Shown here piece after piece: positions 16,231 to 27,220 of a DNA stretch of 64,000 nucleotides. The notes under the pieces are model-generated. The model ran no database searches. It was given only the letters and a program-made list of their open reading frames with translations, and was not told where the DNA came from. Every line of letters begins with the position of its first letter. The stretch's first letter is position 1. Source of the DNA: Polynucleobacter sp. GTDB lineage: Bacteria > Pseudomonadota > Gammaproteobacteria > Burkholderiales > Burkholderiaceae_D. The stretch is taken from assembly GCA_021737945.1 (NCBI GenBank), contig JAIPCX010000016.1, forward strand, positions 1 to 64,000, in the 5' to 3' direction. A program made the translations under genes and the position numbers.

Positions 16231-17553
16231 TTAGTCGGATAAAGGCTTATGAATCAAAGGCTTGTCAGTTTGATCTGAAAATTGTGGTGTTTTTTCTAAC
16301 ACCACAGGAATACGTATATTCAACTCTCGTATCAGCGTGAGTAAACCGCTGTTAACTTCAGAAATTATATCGGACGTACCTGACTCAGGGTCGATAACCC
16401 AAAACCCCAATTCAAGCTCTAGCCCCTCGGGAGCGAGCCGCTTTACTATCAGTTCAGGCGCTGGATCAGCCAAAACTCTAGAAATACCCAGCATTAAATT
16501 TTGCGATTGCTTTGTTAAATTCGCAATATCGGTCGCATACGCCACGGTCAGTCCGGTAGAAAGCCGAACCCGACGGTCTGATAAAGAAAAATTTTGAACC
16601 GGTAGCGACACCATCATTTCATTCGGAATGACTGTTTCTGATCCATCTGTTCCGCGCAAGATCGTGCAGCGCGCATTGATCTGCACTACTTCACCTTTGA
16701 ATTTATCGACACTGATAATGTCGCCCAGCGAAAGACTGCGCTCGACCAAAATCACTATGCCCGACACATAACTACTGACTAATTTCTGCAAACCCAAACC
16801 AAGACCGACGCCTAAAGCACCACCGAAAACGGATAACACTGTTAAATCAATGCCCACCAATGACAGACTAGTTAAAACGGCGATCAATAGAAAAAATGCA
16901 CGGCCCGCGCGCGCCATAACAACGCGTAGCGATGAATGAAATGTCTCCAGTTGCATCAATTTTTGCTCAAGCACCGCAGAAGCCCACAGCGCTAACACCA
17001 CGGTCACACCGACCGACAGTAGGGCCTGAATAATGACCAGCAGTGATTCACGATGACGCCCGATGGGAATCATGGTCTCTTCAAGAATCAATACAAGCTC
17101 AGGCCACAAACCCGTCACGTAGAGCGCAAAACCAATCCAAACAATGGTCGCAAATGTTTGCTCGAAGGCTTGCATGAAGCGACCTACGCGACCTTCTCTG
17201 GCAAAGGCTTTGCGTAACAAAAAAAATACCGCCCGAATCAATGAAAATGAAAGCAACAGCGGTACTGCAACACGTAACAGCCCAACGTGATGCCAGCTTT
17301 TCATTAATGCGATAGCAAGCTCAATCAAAATCACCGTAAATAGCGGCGTCAACACAGTTCGAAAACTACCGGTCGGCATAGTTAATGCCTGTAAACGCTC
17401 TGATTCCAGTGAAAAACGTTTACTCCAACTGCGCGATAAAACCCAACCCGCAACCATACAAAGGGCAAGCACAAACAGTTGCGACAAAAAATCGAGACTT
17501 TGCAGATCAGCTAATAAATCTAGCCATAAGTTGTAGGCGGCGGAATAGTTCAT
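16231..17553 (-). CDS. MscS-family mechanosensitive channel
   Basis: 440 residues. Several N-terminal hydrophobic segments are followed by the MscS pore helix region with Gly/Ala packing (VFGGALGVGLGLGLQKL, SSYVSGIVILVERS) and the beta domain (GDIISVDKFKGEVVQINARCT; VIPNEMMVSLPVQNFSLSD). It is longer than E. coli MscS (286), with extra N-terminal membrane helices, like YnaI/YbdG-type channels. Its role is osmotic down-shock relief. The ATG overlaps the PLD gene stop by four bases. Confidence 0.9.
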   Translation of the reverse strand: MNYSAAYNLWLDLLADLQSLDFLSQLFVLALCMVAGWVLSRSWSKRFSLESERLQALTMPTGSFRTVLTPLFTVILIELAIALMKSWHHVGLLRVAVPLLLSFSLIRAVFFLLRKAFAREGRVGRFMQAFEQTFATIVWIGFALYVTGLWPELVLILEETMIPIGRHRESLLVIIQALLSVGVTVVLALWASAVLEQKLMQLETFHSSLRVVMARAGRAFFLLIAVLTSLSLVGIDLTVLSVFGGALGVGLGLGLQKLVSSYVSGIVILVERSLSLGDIISVDKFKGEVVQINARCTILRGTDGSETVIPNEMMVSLPVQNFSLSDRRVRLSTGLTVAYATDIANLTKQSQNLMLGISRVLADPAPELIVKRLAPEGLELELGFWVIDPESGTSDIISEVNSGLLTLIRELNIRIPVVLEKTPQFSDQTDKPLIHKPLSD

Positions 17554-18134
17554 TTTTTTTCACTCACGGTATAAGGCGTTGCCTGTCGCCAGTGCCGTTC
17601 CCAATTTTTGGCGTAGCGATCAGTCAGGCGGCGATTATCACGAAATATCAACAGATTTTCGGCGTTCAAATTCTGAGCACCCCACGTGAAATTGTAGCTT
17701 CCAGTAATGACCACGGGATGCTTTCCAAGCGCATCGATCAACAACACTTTGTTATGCGCATGGCGATAGCGCGTCTCTAACCATACGGGAATGTTATTTT
17801 GCTCAAGCAGATTCAACAATGAGCCTGCCGTATCCTCATGTTGGCGACTGTCCGCCACAACTCGCACATCAACTCCACGCTGACGCGCATCAATTAAACC
17901 TGAAGCAATCGCCCGGCTCGTTAGTAAATACGCTTGCACGAGAATCTGCGTTTTTGCTGCAGCAATCGCATCAATCAACAAAGCCTGGGTGTCATCCCAC
18001 GGCGAAAATGCGACCTGTACCGTTCCTTGAGATGGAAACGTTTCGGGAATACTCTTAGTCTCTGTCGCATGACTCCATGATAGAGAACTGAACGACAGCC
18101 ACAGCACACACGAAATGTTTAAAACAGTACGCAA
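17550..18134 (-). CDS. Exported PLD-family nuclease-like protein
   Basis: 194 residues with a signal peptide (about 24 residues, cleavage after SHA). There is a single HKD motif: H-N-K-V-L-L-I-D followed by GSYNFTWGAQN. The one-motif size fits Nuc/BfiI-like nucleases that dimerise to build the active site. The putative start is TTG at 18134, with AAGGA about 11 bases upstream. It is likely periplasmic, perhaps degrading DNA. It is co-transcribed with the MscS gene and follows the RNA methyltransferase gene by only 3 bases. Confidence 0.85.
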   Translation of the reverse strand: MRTVLNISCVLWLSFSSLSWSHATETKSIPETFPSQGTVQVAFSPWDDTQALLIDAIAAAKTQILVQAYLLTSRAIASGLIDARQRGVDVRVVADSRQHEDTAGSLLNLLEQNNIPVWLETRYRHAHNKVLLIDALGKHPVVITGSYNFTWGAQNLNAENLLIFRDNRRLTDRYAKNWERHWRQATPYTVSEKK

Positions 18135-18137
18135 CGC

Positions 18138-19394
18138 TTAGGTTTTCCTTTCAATCACCGCCGCAAAAAATCCATCCGTATGATGACGATGAGGTAGCAA
18201 TTTAAGATAATCATCCATGACTAATGGAATTTTTTGCTCAGCTAGCACTTCACTCATAGGACGCAATTCAAAATCAGGATGCGTGCTGAGGAAGTTAGTA
18301 ACAATGGCTTCATTTTCTTCTTCCAGCAAGCTACATGTTGCATACACCACACGGCCACCTGGCTTAACCAAACGCGCAGCACTCGCAAGAATTGATGTCT
18401 GTAGCTGACTCATTTGCGAAATATCGCCTTCTGACTGGCGCCATTTCATATCGGGGTTACGTCGCAGGGTTCCCAAACCACTGCAGGGTGCATCAATCAA
18501 CACACGATCAAGCTTGCCCGAGAGACGTTTAACTTTAGCGTCATTCTCATGTGCGATCAAACCTGGGTGAACATTCGACAAGCCACTGCGCGCTAATCTA
18601 GGCTTCAATTTAGCTAAGCGCTTTTCTACAACATCAAATGCATATAGACGTCCGGTGTTGCGCATAGCAGCGCCAATCGCTAGGGTCTTTCCACCGGCGC
18701 CGGCACAAAAATCAGCCACCATTTCACCGCGTTTAGCGCCAACAATTTGCGCCAGTAACTGACTACCTTCGTCTTGCACTTCAACCCAACCGTCTTTAAA
18801 GATAGGCATATTTTGAAGTGCGGGCTTTTTCTTTATACGCAAACCCAACGAGGAGTAAGGTGTGGGCTCACTCACAATACCTGCTGTCGTTAGCTCAGCC
18901 TGCACAACTTCGATCGATGATTTACTAGTATTGACCCGCAGATCAAGCGGCGCACTTTCATTTAACGCATCAACCAATTGAAAGGCTTCTTCCTCGCCTA
19001 ACTGCGCGATCAATCGACTCATAATCCAATCAGGCATGTTGGTTCTGAGCGCGACAGAAAAACTATGACTATCCAGTGCTAACACTTCGGTTAACCATGC
19101 AGTCTCTTGCTCAGATATACCCGCAATCGACTCCACACCCACGGCATGAGCTAAACCCAACAAGGCAATGCGACGCATCTGCGAGCCCGAACCTGATTCT
19201 GCTAAATGCGTAAAGAGAGTTCGTTTACGCAGTAGCGCATACACCGCTTCGGCAATCACTCCTCGTTCACGACCACCTAACCTGGGATGCTCACGAAAAT
19301 AGCGTGAAAGCACCATATCCGCCGCCGCGGTAAAGCGCAGCACGTCGCGCAAAGCTTCTTCAGTACTTGCGATGATTGCAGGTGGCAATCTCAT
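18138..19394 (-). CDS. RsmB/NOP-family rRNA (m5C) methyltransferase
   Basis: 418 residues. The NusB-like N-terminal half and a C-terminal Rossmann methyltransferase show DFCAGAGGKTLAIGA (SAM site), the catalytic Cys in YATCSLLEEEN, and DAPCSGLGTLRRNPD. The family methylates cytosine C5 in RNA, typically 16S rRNA C967. In Burkholderiales more than one such paralogue may occur, so I do not assign rsmB. It lies directly after purN on the same strand. Confidence 0.87.
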   Translation of the reverse strand: MRLPPAIIASTEEALRDVLRFTAAADMVLSRYFREHPRLGGRERGVIAEAVYALLRKRTLFTHLAESGSGSQMRRIALLGLAHAVGVESIAGISEQETAWLTEVLALDSHSFSVALRTNMPDWIMSRLIAQLGEEEAFQLVDALNESAPLDLRVNTSKSSIEVVQAELTTAGIVSEPTPYSSLGLRIKKKPALQNMPIFKDGWVEVQDEGSQLLAQIVGAKRGEMVADFCAGAGGKTLAIGAAMRNTGRLYAFDVVEKRLAKLKPRLARSGLSNVHPGLIAHENDAKVKRLSGKLDRVLIDAPCSGLGTLRRNPDMKWRQSEGDISQMSQLQTSILASAARLVKPGGRVVYATCSLLEEENEAIVTNFLSTHPDFELRPMSEVLAEQKIPLVMDDYLKLLPHRHHTDGFFAAVIERKT

Positions 19395-19473
19395 AATTCG
19401 TTGCTTTCAGAAATGGGAGGCGTTCTACAGCCTAAAATGTGAGGCGTGGTAATCGCCTAAAAAGAATTCAGAA

Positions 19474-20085
19474 CTACTTGCCTGCGGAGCGAACGACCCG
19501 ACCATCAACAAGCTTAAGCGTATCGGACATCAGATCACGCACGGCTTGAGGATAGATACGATGCTCCTGCTCGAGTACACGCGCAGCCAGCGTGTCCTCA
19601 GTATCATCATCCAGCACCGGCACAGTCGCTTGCGAAATGATAGGACCGTGATCTAGTTCAGCGGTAACAAAATGTACCGTTGCTCCATGGACTTTTACGC
19701 CAGCATCAATCGCCTGCTGATGCGTGTGCAGTCCTGGAAAACTCGGCAGCAGCGAAGGGTGAATATTAATGAGTCGTCCAAAAAACCGATTTACGAACCC
19801 CGGCGTTAGTATCCGCATAAACCCGGCCAAAACAATCAAGTCAGGCGAGTGTTGATCAATCAGTTCGGCCAATGCGGCATCGAATTGTTCCCGATCTGGG
19901 TAATCACGATGATTGATTGCAGCGGTAGCGATTCCTGCAGCTCGAGCCACGTCTAAGCCCGCTGCGTTCGGTTGATTGCTAATCACTGCTGCAAATTGCG
20001 CTGGCCAATGTTCTGCAGCCGCCACTTTCAGCATGGCTTGCATATTGCTGCCGCGTCCGGAAATTAAAATAACGATGCGCTTCAT
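19474..20085 (-). CDS. purN: Phosphoribosylglycinamide formyltransferase
   Basis: 203 residues. It transfers a formyl group from 10-formyl-THF to GAR in purine synthesis. Motifs: ISGRGSNMQAML near the start, LAGFMRILTPGFVNRF, the catalytic INIHPSLLPSFPGLHTHQQA (Asn-His), and TAELDHGPII with the catalytic Asp. Its length is standard. Confidence 0.96.
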   Translation of the reverse strand: MKRIVILISGRGSNMQAMLKVAAAEHWPAQFAAVISNQPNAAGLDVARAAGIATAAINHRDYPDREQFDAALAELIDQHSPDLIVLAGFMRILTPGFVNRFFGRLINIHPSLLPSFPGLHTHQQAIDAGVKVHGATVHFVTAELDHGPIISQATVPVLDDDTEDTLAARVLEQEHRIYPQAVRDLMSDTLKLVDGRVVRSAGK

Positions 20086-20174
20086 AGCGCGAATTCTAAC
20101 AGCGCATCCTTCTGGACGAAGGGGAATAAGCGCACTGCGCTAAACGCTGAAACAACGTCCAAACGATGGATTGC

Positions 20175-20639
20175 TTATTGAAAGGAGAAAAAAACTCGAA
20201 ACGGGATTTTTTTCTCAGCCCAGAAATCAGCAGCGTCACGAAATACATCCAACAAATTTTCGCGCGCTTCTTTATCAAATTTCTGAGTACTGGGAAGCTG
20301 CTCTAACACCACCAAAAATCCGGATTGATCACCCGCCTCATGCAACACCTTGGTCAGGCATTCAGTCAGCGCATCATAATTTTTGGCAAATTGCTTGGGC
20401 AGATAAAACGATTCAGCAATGATGCCTAGCATTTGTTGACGTGTCTGTCCCTGCGCGCAATGAGCATAAAGAAAATGCTGGCCGAGACGAACCGCCTCCT
20501 CCTGCAATTCGGTAACCCGAAAGGCGCGGATAGATTGCACCACATTCGTTGGAACGGCGCGAAGCAAACCGCTGGCCGGAATAACTTCCTGGGCCTCTTC
20601 CTCGCGCTGCAAAGGCGCGCTGAGCATGTAAATGTTCAC
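20175..20639 (-). CDS. Barstar-family protein
   Basis: 154 residues. The barstar helix region is visible as FYLPKQFAKNYDALTECL, the usual LP-x-x-F-x-x-N-x-DAL pattern, within a cytoplasmic alpha/beta protein. Barstar is the inhibitor of the ribonuclease barnase; many proteobacterial relatives are orphan or pair with diverse toxins. No RNase gene is adjacent (purN on one side, patatin on the other). The start is a GTG at 20639 with a poor ribosome binding site; an ATG at codon 5 is the alternative. Confidence 0.75.
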   Translation of the reverse strand: MNIYMLSAPLQREEEAQEVIPASGLLRAVPTNVVQSIRAFRVTELQEEAVRLGQHFLYAHCAQGQTRQQMLGIIAESFYLPKQFAKNYDALTECLTKVLHEAGDQSGFLVVLEQLPSTQKFDKEARENLLDVFRDAADFWAEKKIPFRVFFSFQ

Positions 20640-20983
20640 GGTAATTTTTTAACATCAAAAAACGCACGCAATTTCAAATTAATTGTGAATTTTGCAATGA
20701 TTGCGTACGCACGTTAGTTCTAATTTTTTGACCACCCACCATATTCGGCACTTGATCGTCAGCAACTCAGGATGATACCTGTCCTTTGGTCTCGGCAAAA
20801 CCCCTGAGCGACCTCAAGGGCATAAATACAGATAGTTATTTAGCAATAAACATCAGAGAGAGGCTGATTTATTGTGAAATTTATGGGGAGTGTTTGGCGC
20901 CATCCCAACAAAGTATTGAATTGAGTGGGCTAAGGGTTAAAGGCGGAAGTTGCCGAATCGAAATGGAATAGAGCCAAATCGGC
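20640..20983. other. Intergenic stretch before the patatin gene
   Basis: I see no supported gene, RNA gene or clear terminator here. A 60-codon plus-strand frame (about 20786-20971) has no ribosome binding site and no recognisable content. Confidence 0.5.
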
Positions 20984-22159
20984 TTAATGGTCAGAAGGTT
21001 TAAAAAATTGCAACACTTCGTTTTTCCTTTTTAAGACGTCAATTTGGCCCAGTTCAATCAGTGAACGAGTAAAGCTAGCCTCAAACAACAAATAGGAAGC
21101 TAGTGCAGAGCCACGCTGCTCGGTCGCACCGATCGCTGAGAGCAAAGTACGAATCGGCAGCGGCAGGCTTCCCACATGACGGCTAGCGATCAAATCTAGG
21201 GGTTGGGAGGGCGTTATCGCTAACATTTCAACAGGATGCAAAGGAGTCAGCGCTCGCTGTTCAGGCGTCAATAAGGCAAGCGTGCCATTGATACGGGTAA
21301 GCCTCTCGATATCCGACGACAGCCCATCCAAAAAAATACTAGACATGGCATGACCGGCGATTTGTGCAAGGCTGGGGTAACCCGAAAACTGACTGAACTC
21401 ACGTTTCACACCGACGTTACCCGCACCAATCACCAGCACTTTGTTGGCACCGAGATGAATAGCCGGCGAAATCGGTGCCACATCGCGCATAGAGCCATCA
21501 CCAAAGTACTCACAGCGATCATTGCAGTACAAAGGCACCGCAGGAAAAATAAGAGGAATCGCCGACGAAGCCAGCAGATGATCAATAGTGATTTGCTGCT
21601 GAATCGACATTCGCTGCGCCCGCTGCCATGGAGAAATCTCAGCGGCCGACTGATAAAAAATGACGTGCCGGCCCGCGGTATACGACGAAGCAGACACTGC
21701 CAACGCATCGACGGCTCCCTGCTCCAGGGCGGCATCCAAACGTGGCAGATCGATCATTTTGTTCAGCAAATCGGCCAGTGGAGAATTATCCAACAGTGAA
21801 TTCGGCGGTTGTGAATGCCACTTACGCAGCAACCATCCAAACGATAGTAAAGACAGCCAGCGCGCCCCTGATCGAATCACGCCTATCGAATCGGCGCGAT
21901 AAACTTGTTCGACATTCAGATTGCGCCAGACATTCAGCAGATGCGTGACGCTCTCTTCGAAATTGTCGGCACGGCTAGCAAAGGCAGTGGCATTGATCGC
22001 GCCGGCGGAGGTCCCACACACAATGGCAAACGGATTACGCTCTGCCGGCCAACCTGTTTCACTAAGCAATGAAAAAATAGCTTGCAAAACACCGACCTGG
22101 TAAGCAGCGCGAGCGCCACCACCGGCCAGAAACAAAGCGGTTTTTTGTGGTTCAGACAT
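20984..22159 (-). CDS. Patatin-like phospholipase
   Basis: 391 residues. The oxyanion-hole motif GGGARAAYQVGVL is at the start, the nucleophile elbow GTSAGAINA holds the catalytic Ser, and YFGDGSMRDVAP supplies the Asp of the Ser-Asp dyad. These act as cytoplasmic or membrane-associated lipid acyl hydrolases. The gene stands alone with TGAGGG just before the ATG. Confidence 0.9.
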   Translation of the reverse strand: MSEPQKTALFLAGGGARAAYQVGVLQAIFSLLSETGWPAERNPFAIVCGTSAGAINATAFASRADNFEESVTHLLNVWRNLNVEQVYRADSIGVIRSGARWLSLLSFGWLLRKWHSQPPNSLLDNSPLADLLNKMIDLPRLDAALEQGAVDALAVSASSYTAGRHVIFYQSAAEISPWQRAQRMSIQQQITIDHLLASSAIPLIFPAVPLYCNDRCEYFGDGSMRDVAPISPAIHLGANKVLVIGAGNVGVKREFSQFSGYPSLAQIAGHAMSSIFLDGLSSDIERLTRINGTLALLTPEQRALTPLHPVEMLAITPSQPLDLIASRHVGSLPLPIRTLLSAIGATEQRGSALASYLLFEASFTRSLIELGQIDVLKRKNEVLQFFKPSDH

Positions 22160-22238
22160 ACCCTCAGAGTAACAGCACCCGATCGCGACTAAAAGCCCTC
22201 TGCTCTACTATCGCAACGACGCCACACTGCAGCGGCAA

Positions 22239-22274
22239 TAAAAAAAGCGTGTAGGAAGCTCGCTCCCTACACGC
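22239..22274 (-). terminator. Intrinsic terminator of the SDR gene
   Basis: On the minus strand GCGTGTAGG pairs with CCTACACGC and is followed by seven T. It lies 20 bases after the SDR stop codon. Confidence 0.9.
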
Positions 22275-22294
22275 CCTCATTGCAGTGATTGCAA

Positions 22295-23053
22295 TTATTT
22301 TGGTTGCATACGAATGGCACCATCGAGTCGAATAGTTTCACCATTCATCATGGTGTTCTCGATAATAGTTTTCGCCAAATGCGCATATTCGTGCGGCTTA
22401 CCTAGACGAGGAGGAAACGGAACCATGCGGCCCAACGCATCCTGTACGTCCTGCGGCATACCTAACAGCATCGGCGTTTCGAAAATACCCGGAGCAATCG
22501 TCATCACACGAATACCGTTACGCGACAAATCACGCGCCATCGGTAAGGTAAGACCCACCACCGCTGCCTTCGATGCACCATAGGCTGCTTGGCCGATCTG
22601 ACCGTCATACGCTGCCACTGAAGCGGTATTAATAATTACGCCGCGCTCACCACCAGCATTCGGCTCATGATTACTCATCGCCACTGCCGCCAGACGCGCC
22701 ATGTTGAATGTACCAATTAAGTTGATGTTTACGACGCGCTGAAAAACATCTAAAGGATGCGCACCGTCTTTACCGACAGTCTTAACAGCCGGGGCCACAC
22801 CCGCGCAGTTGATTAAACCAACCAATGTTCCCATCGATTCAGCCGCTGCCACTACCGCTAGACCATCCGCTTCAGAGGTCACATCACACTTAACAAATTT
22901 ACCCTTGAGTTCAGCAGCGAGTTTTTCACCTGCTTCCACTTGTACATCGGCGAGTACGACCTTGCCACCGTTGTCAACAATCATACGTGCGCTAGCAGCA
23001 CCCAGGCCAGATGCACCGCCGGTAATGATGAAGACATTATTCTTGATTTCCAT
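22295..23053 (-). CDS. SDR-type 3-hydroxyacyl-CoA dehydrogenase
   Basis: 252 residues. NAD-binding [15 protein letters not shown], the D-x-x-x (LADV) adenine-ribose site for NAD, NCAGVAP, and the YGASKAAV active site with upstream Ser ([10 protein letters not shown]). It closely resembles the HSD17B10-like (type II) 3-hydroxyacyl-CoA dehydrogenases that oxidise 3-hydroxyacyl-CoA in fatty or branched-chain acid breakdown. GGAGAG precedes the ATG. Monocistronic, with its own terminator. Confidence 0.87.
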   Translation of the reverse strand: MEIKNNVFIITGGASGLGAASARMIVDNGGKVVLADVQVEAGEKLAAELKGKFVKCDVTSEADGLAVVAAAESMGTLVGLINCAGVAPAVKTVGKDGAHPLDVFQRVVNINLIGTFNMARLAAVAMSNHEPNAGGERGVIINTASVAAYDGQIGQAAYGASKAAVVGLTLPMARDLSRNGIRVMTIAPGIFETPMLLGMPQDVQDALGRMVPFPPRLGKPHEYAHLAKTIIENTMMNGETIRLDGAIRMQPK

Positions 23054-23141
23054 GCTCTCTCCAGATCGATAAATAAATCTACAGGCACTAACTCACATTG
23101 TGCAAATTGCGCTGCCAAGCCGTAATGATAACCGCCAAAAG

Positions 23142-23167
23142 AAAAAGGCAGCCTAAGCTGCCTTTTC
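23142..23167 (-). terminator. Intrinsic terminator of the pyrophosphatase gene
   Basis: The stem AAAAGGCAGC / GCTGCCTTTT with a four-base loop lies 20-45 bases after the hppA stop and ends in a T-run on the minus strand. Confidence 0.88.
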
Positions 23168-23188
23168 TAATTTAAAACAATCGCATCA

Positions 23189-25252
23189 TTAACCAAAAAT
23201 ACCTTTGGCTGCCAACAGCGGCACGATTAGCAACGCAACAATGTTGATAATCTTAATCAGCGGATTCACTGCAGGACCCGCTGTATCTTTGTAGGGATCG
23301 CCAACGGTATCGCCAGTAACAGCCGCTTTATGCGCCTCGCTACCTTTGCCGCCGTGATGACCATCTTCGATATATTTTTTAGCGTTGTCCCAAGCACCGC
23401 CACCGGTACACATAGAAATGGCGACAAACAAACCGGTCACGATGGTACCCATCAACAAACCACCCAATGCCCTCGGTCCGAGAATCAAACCAACGACGAT
23501 AGGCACCACAACAGGCAGCAATGAAGGAATCATCATTTCTTTGATAGCGGATGCAGTCAGCATATCCACTGCCTTGCCGTATTCAGGCTTGCCCGTACCA
23601 TCCATGATGCCGGGGATTTCGCGGAATTGACGACGCACTTCTTCGACCACCGATCCCGCTGCACGACCCACCGCTTCCATCGCCATAGCGCCAAACAGAT
23701 ACGGAATCAAACCGCCGATAAATAAGCCCACAATCACCATAGGATCAGAAAGATCAAAGGCAACGTCGATGCCACGAGCATGCAACGCATGGGTGTAGTC
23801 AGCAAACAGCACCAACGCTGCCAAACCAGCCGAACCGATCGCATAACCCTTGGTCACGGCCTTAGTCGTGTTACCAACAGCATCCAAAGGATCGGTGATG
23901 TTGCGCACACTTTCTGGCAGCTCAGCCATTTCTGCAATACCACCGGCATTGTCAGTAATTGGGCCATACGCATCGAGGGCAACAATAATGCCAGCCATCG
24001 ACAACATCGAGGTTGCGGCGACTGCAATGCCGAACAAACCCGCTAATGAATACGATGCAAGAATACCTGCACAAACAAACAGCACAGGCCACGCCGTCGA
24101 TTTCATTGAAATGCCGATACCCGCAATAATGTTTGTTGCATGACCGGTTGTCGATGCTTGAGCAATGTGTTTAACCGGCGCGAAATCGGTACCCGTGTAG
24201 TACTCGGTCACCCACACCATCGCTGCAGTCAGCACCAAGCCTACTGCGCATGATCCAAACAATTCCATCGCGCTCACCACACGATCACCCACCATCGTGA
24301 TTGGCTCAGGGAATACCATGTTCGTCACGAAATAGAATGCGATCAGCGACAGCACACCAGCAACAATCAATCCGCGATACAACGCAGGCATCACGTTTTT
24401 CATGTCAGGGCTTGCTTTGACAAACATCACACCAATGATCGAAGCAATAATCGATACACCACCAAGGATCAGCGGATAAATCACCGCAGCACCCGGAGCA
24501 GATGCCACCATCAATGCACCCAAGGCCATCGTCGCGATCAATGTGACCGCGTAGGTCTCGAACAAATCGGCAGCCATACCCGCGCAATCGCCAACGTTGT
24601 CACCCACGTTATCTGCAATAACCGCTGGATTGCGTGGATCATCTTCGGGAATCCCTGCCTCGACCTTACCAACCAGATCAGCACCGACGTCTGCACCCTT
24701 GGTGAAGATGCCGCCGCCCAGACGAGCGAAAATAGAAATCAACGATGAGCCAAATGCCAGTCCCAGCAAAGGCTTGAGTGTTGCTGAATCAGGATTCTCT
24801 AAACCACCGATGAAGTAGTAGAACAGCGAGACACCCAACAGACCCAGACCCACCACCAACATGCCGGTAATTGCACCGCCCCGGAAGGCAACGTCCAATG
24901 CAGGGCCGATACCACGAGTAGCCGCTTGAGCTGTACGTACATTGGCACGTACCGAGACGTTCATACCTATGAAGCCGCAGGCACCCGACAGCACCGCACC
25001 AACGATAAAACCTAGCGCTGTTTTAAGGTCGAGAAAAACCCCAATCAACACCGCTAGTACGACGCCAACGATCGCAATCGTTCGGTATTGACGCGTAAGA
25101 TAAGCAGCAGCACCTGCTTGAATCGCCGCAGCGATTTCCTGCATACGTGCATTGCCAGCGTCCTGACTCAGGATCCAGCTACGTGAAACCAAACCGTAAA
25201 CAACGGCGATGAGGCCGCATATCACAGCAAACCACAGACCTTGTGATGCCAT
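23189..25252 (-). CDS. hppA: Membrane-bound H+-translocating pyrophosphatase, K+-independent type
   Basis: 687 residues from the ATG at 25252, preceded by GGAGGAGAT; a few extra in-frame codons upstream were dropped. About 16 membrane segments. It couples PPi hydrolysis to proton export. The catalytic loop is [15 protein letters not shown] followed by [19 protein letters not shown]; a second acidic motif is [28 protein letters not shown] has Lys where K+-dependent enzymes have Ala, which points to the K+-independent class. Separated from adk by a terminator. Confidence 0.95.
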   Translation of the reverse strand: MASQGLWFAVICGLIAVVYGLVSRSWILSQDAGNARMQEIAAAIQAGAAAYLTRQYRTIAIVGVVLAVLIGVFLDLKTALGFIVGAVLSGACGFIGMNVSVRANVRTAQAATRGIGPALDVAFRGGAITGMLVVGLGLLGVSLFYYFIGGLENPDSATLKPLLGLAFGSSLISIFARLGGGIFTKGADVGADLVGKVEAGIPEDDPRNPAVIADNVGDNVGDCAGMAADLFETYAVTLIATMALGALMVASAPGAAVIYPLILGGVSIIASIIGVMFVKASPDMKNVMPALYRGLIVAGVLSLIAFYFVTNMVFPEPITMVGDRVVSAMELFGSCAVGLVLTAAMVWVTEYYTGTDFAPVKHIAQASTTGHATNIIAGIGISMKSTAWPVLFVCAGILASYSLAGLFGIAVAATSMLSMAGIIVALDAYGPITDNAGGIAEMAELPESVRNITDPLDAVGNTTKAVTKGYAIGSAGLAALVLFADYTHALHARGIDVAFDLSDPMVIVGLFIGGLIPYLFGAMAMEAVGRAAGSVVEEVRRQFREIPGIMDGTGKPEYGKAVDMLTASAIKEMMIPSLLPVVVPIVVGLILGPRALGGLLMGTIVTGLFVAISMCTGGGAWDNAKKYIEDGHHGGKGSEAHKAAVTGDTVGDPYKDTAGPAVNPLIKIINIVALLIVPLLAAKGIFG

Positions 25253-25406
25253 ATCTCCTCCAATTGTTCGCAACAAAATTAACTTCCTTTGCGCCTCGAC
25301 CTGTCTCGATCGATACCAATACTACTGATTACTTACCAACGACTACCTACAACTTCCACTACTGAATGAACGAAACATCCACCAACTAACACGATCTTTC
25401 GCTCAT

Positions 25407-25432
25407 GAAAAAAGCGGACCGAAGTCCGCTTT
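25407..25432 (-). terminator. Intrinsic terminator of adk
   Basis: AAAGCGGAC / GTCCGCTTT with a CGAA/TTCG loop, read on the minus strand and followed by T residues, lies just after the adk stop. Confidence 0.9.
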
Positions 25433-25444
25433 CATTAACACTTC

Positions 25445-26104
<660 letters not shown>

Positions 26105-26238
26105 CTATTCCTTACGTTTTTTTTGAAACCGAAACCCGCGCAACTCCTGCAGGCATCCGGTCTATCTCCCGAATAATCCGCACGAAAGTTACCACAGAAT
26201 CCGTCACAGACGTTGGTTTGACCTCGTCAGAGACTTGC

Positions 26239-26994
26239 TCAAACAGCAAAATATCGGCGCACTCGCTCAAGATCGTCAGGCGTATCAACGCCTGCCTGCG
26301 GAACATGCGATGTTCGTCGCACTGCAATATGAAAACCATTCCAGAGCACTCGCAGTTGTTCGAGTGCCTCGATATCTTCTAGGGGTGATTTAGGCAATGA
26401 TGAGTAACGACCGAGGAAATCGCGTCGATACGCATATAAACCAATATGCCTGAGCGGCTCATAACCTGAGGGAAGTTCTTTTAAATCACTCACCGCAAAG
26501 GCATCGCGATGCCAGGGGATAGGCGCTCGAGAAAATAGCAAAGCATGTCCCGCACTATCGAGCACCACTTTCACGACATTCGGATTAAATAAATCAATAA
26601 TCTGATCAATCGGATGAGCTGCGGTTGCCATTGGAACCTGCTCGGTTATCAAAGACGCACACTCATTGATCAATTCAGGATCAATCAATGGCTCATCACC
26701 TTGCACATTCACAATCACCTGATCATCCGCCAAGGCCAGCGCTGTTGCGACCTCGGCAATTCTATCGGTGCCTGACGGATGGTCGGCGCGAGTCATCTGT
26801 ACATCAATGTCGTGTGCTTTACAGGCAGCAAAAATAGTTGCGTGATCGGTGGCCACCACAATGCGCGACGCGCGCGACATCGCTGCTCGCTCGGCGACTC
26901 GCACGATCATGGGTTTGCCGCCTAAATCAGCGAGTGGCTTATCCGGCAAGCGTGTTGATGCCATGCGGGCCGGAATAATGATAGTGAAGCTCAT
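26239..26994 (-). CDS. kdsB: 3-deoxy-manno-octulosonate cytidylyltransferase
   Basis: 251 residues from the ATG at 26994 (an upstream TTG at 27000 was rejected). It activates Kdo to CMP-Kdo for lipopolysaccharide inner core. Motifs: IIIPARMASTRLPDKPL, VVATDH, VQGDEPLIDPELI, and the C-terminal LGRYSSLPKSPLEDIEALEQLRVL. It forms an envelope cluster with the Trm112-like gene and lpxK just upstream. Confidence 0.96.
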   Translation of the reverse strand: MSFTIIIPARMASTRLPDKPLADLGGKPMIVRVAERAAMSRASRIVVATDHATIFAACKAHDIDVQMTRADHPSGTDRIAEVATALALADDQVIVNVQGDEPLIDPELINECASLITEQVPMATAAHPIDQIIDLFNPNVVKVVLDSAGHALLFSRAPIPWHRDAFAVSDLKELPSGYEPLRHIGLYAYRRDFLGRYSSLPKSPLEDIEALEQLRVLWNGFHIAVRRTSHVPQAGVDTPDDLERVRRYFAV

Positions 26995-27022
26995 GGACAA
27001 AATGCGGTCAGAAATGCAAAGG

Positions 27023-27220
27023 CTATCTAACTGAATCGCTCTGCTGAGAGCTAGCAGCGTTCATATCGCGCGCTTGCTCTGCCCACATAATAGGAATGCC
27101 ATCGCGTATGGGGAACGCCAGATGATCGGGATTACAAATGAGTTCTTGTGCTTGCTTGTCAAACTTCAATGGTCCTTTGCACAGAGGGCAAACAAGAATA
27201 TCAAGCAGTCGGGTATCCAC
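27023..27220 (-). CDS. Trm112 family protein
   Basis: 65 residues from a GTG at 27220, chosen because GGAG lies seven bases upstream; an in-frame ATG at 27271 gives an extension unlike the family. The zinc-ribbon-like start [18 protein letters not shown] and [12 protein letters not shown] are typical of YcaR/Trm112-like proteins found between lpxK and kdsB. The family stabilises methyltransferases in other organisms, but its bacterial role is unclear. It overlaps the lpxK 3' end by 20 bases. Confidence 0.88.
   Translation of the reverse strand: MDTRLLDILVCPLCKGPLKFDKQAQELICNPDHLAFPIRDGIPIMWAEQARDMNAASSQQSDSVR

Noticed and set aside
20786-20971. 60-codon frame between barstar and patatin genes
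   Set aside because: No ribosome binding site and no family resemblance.
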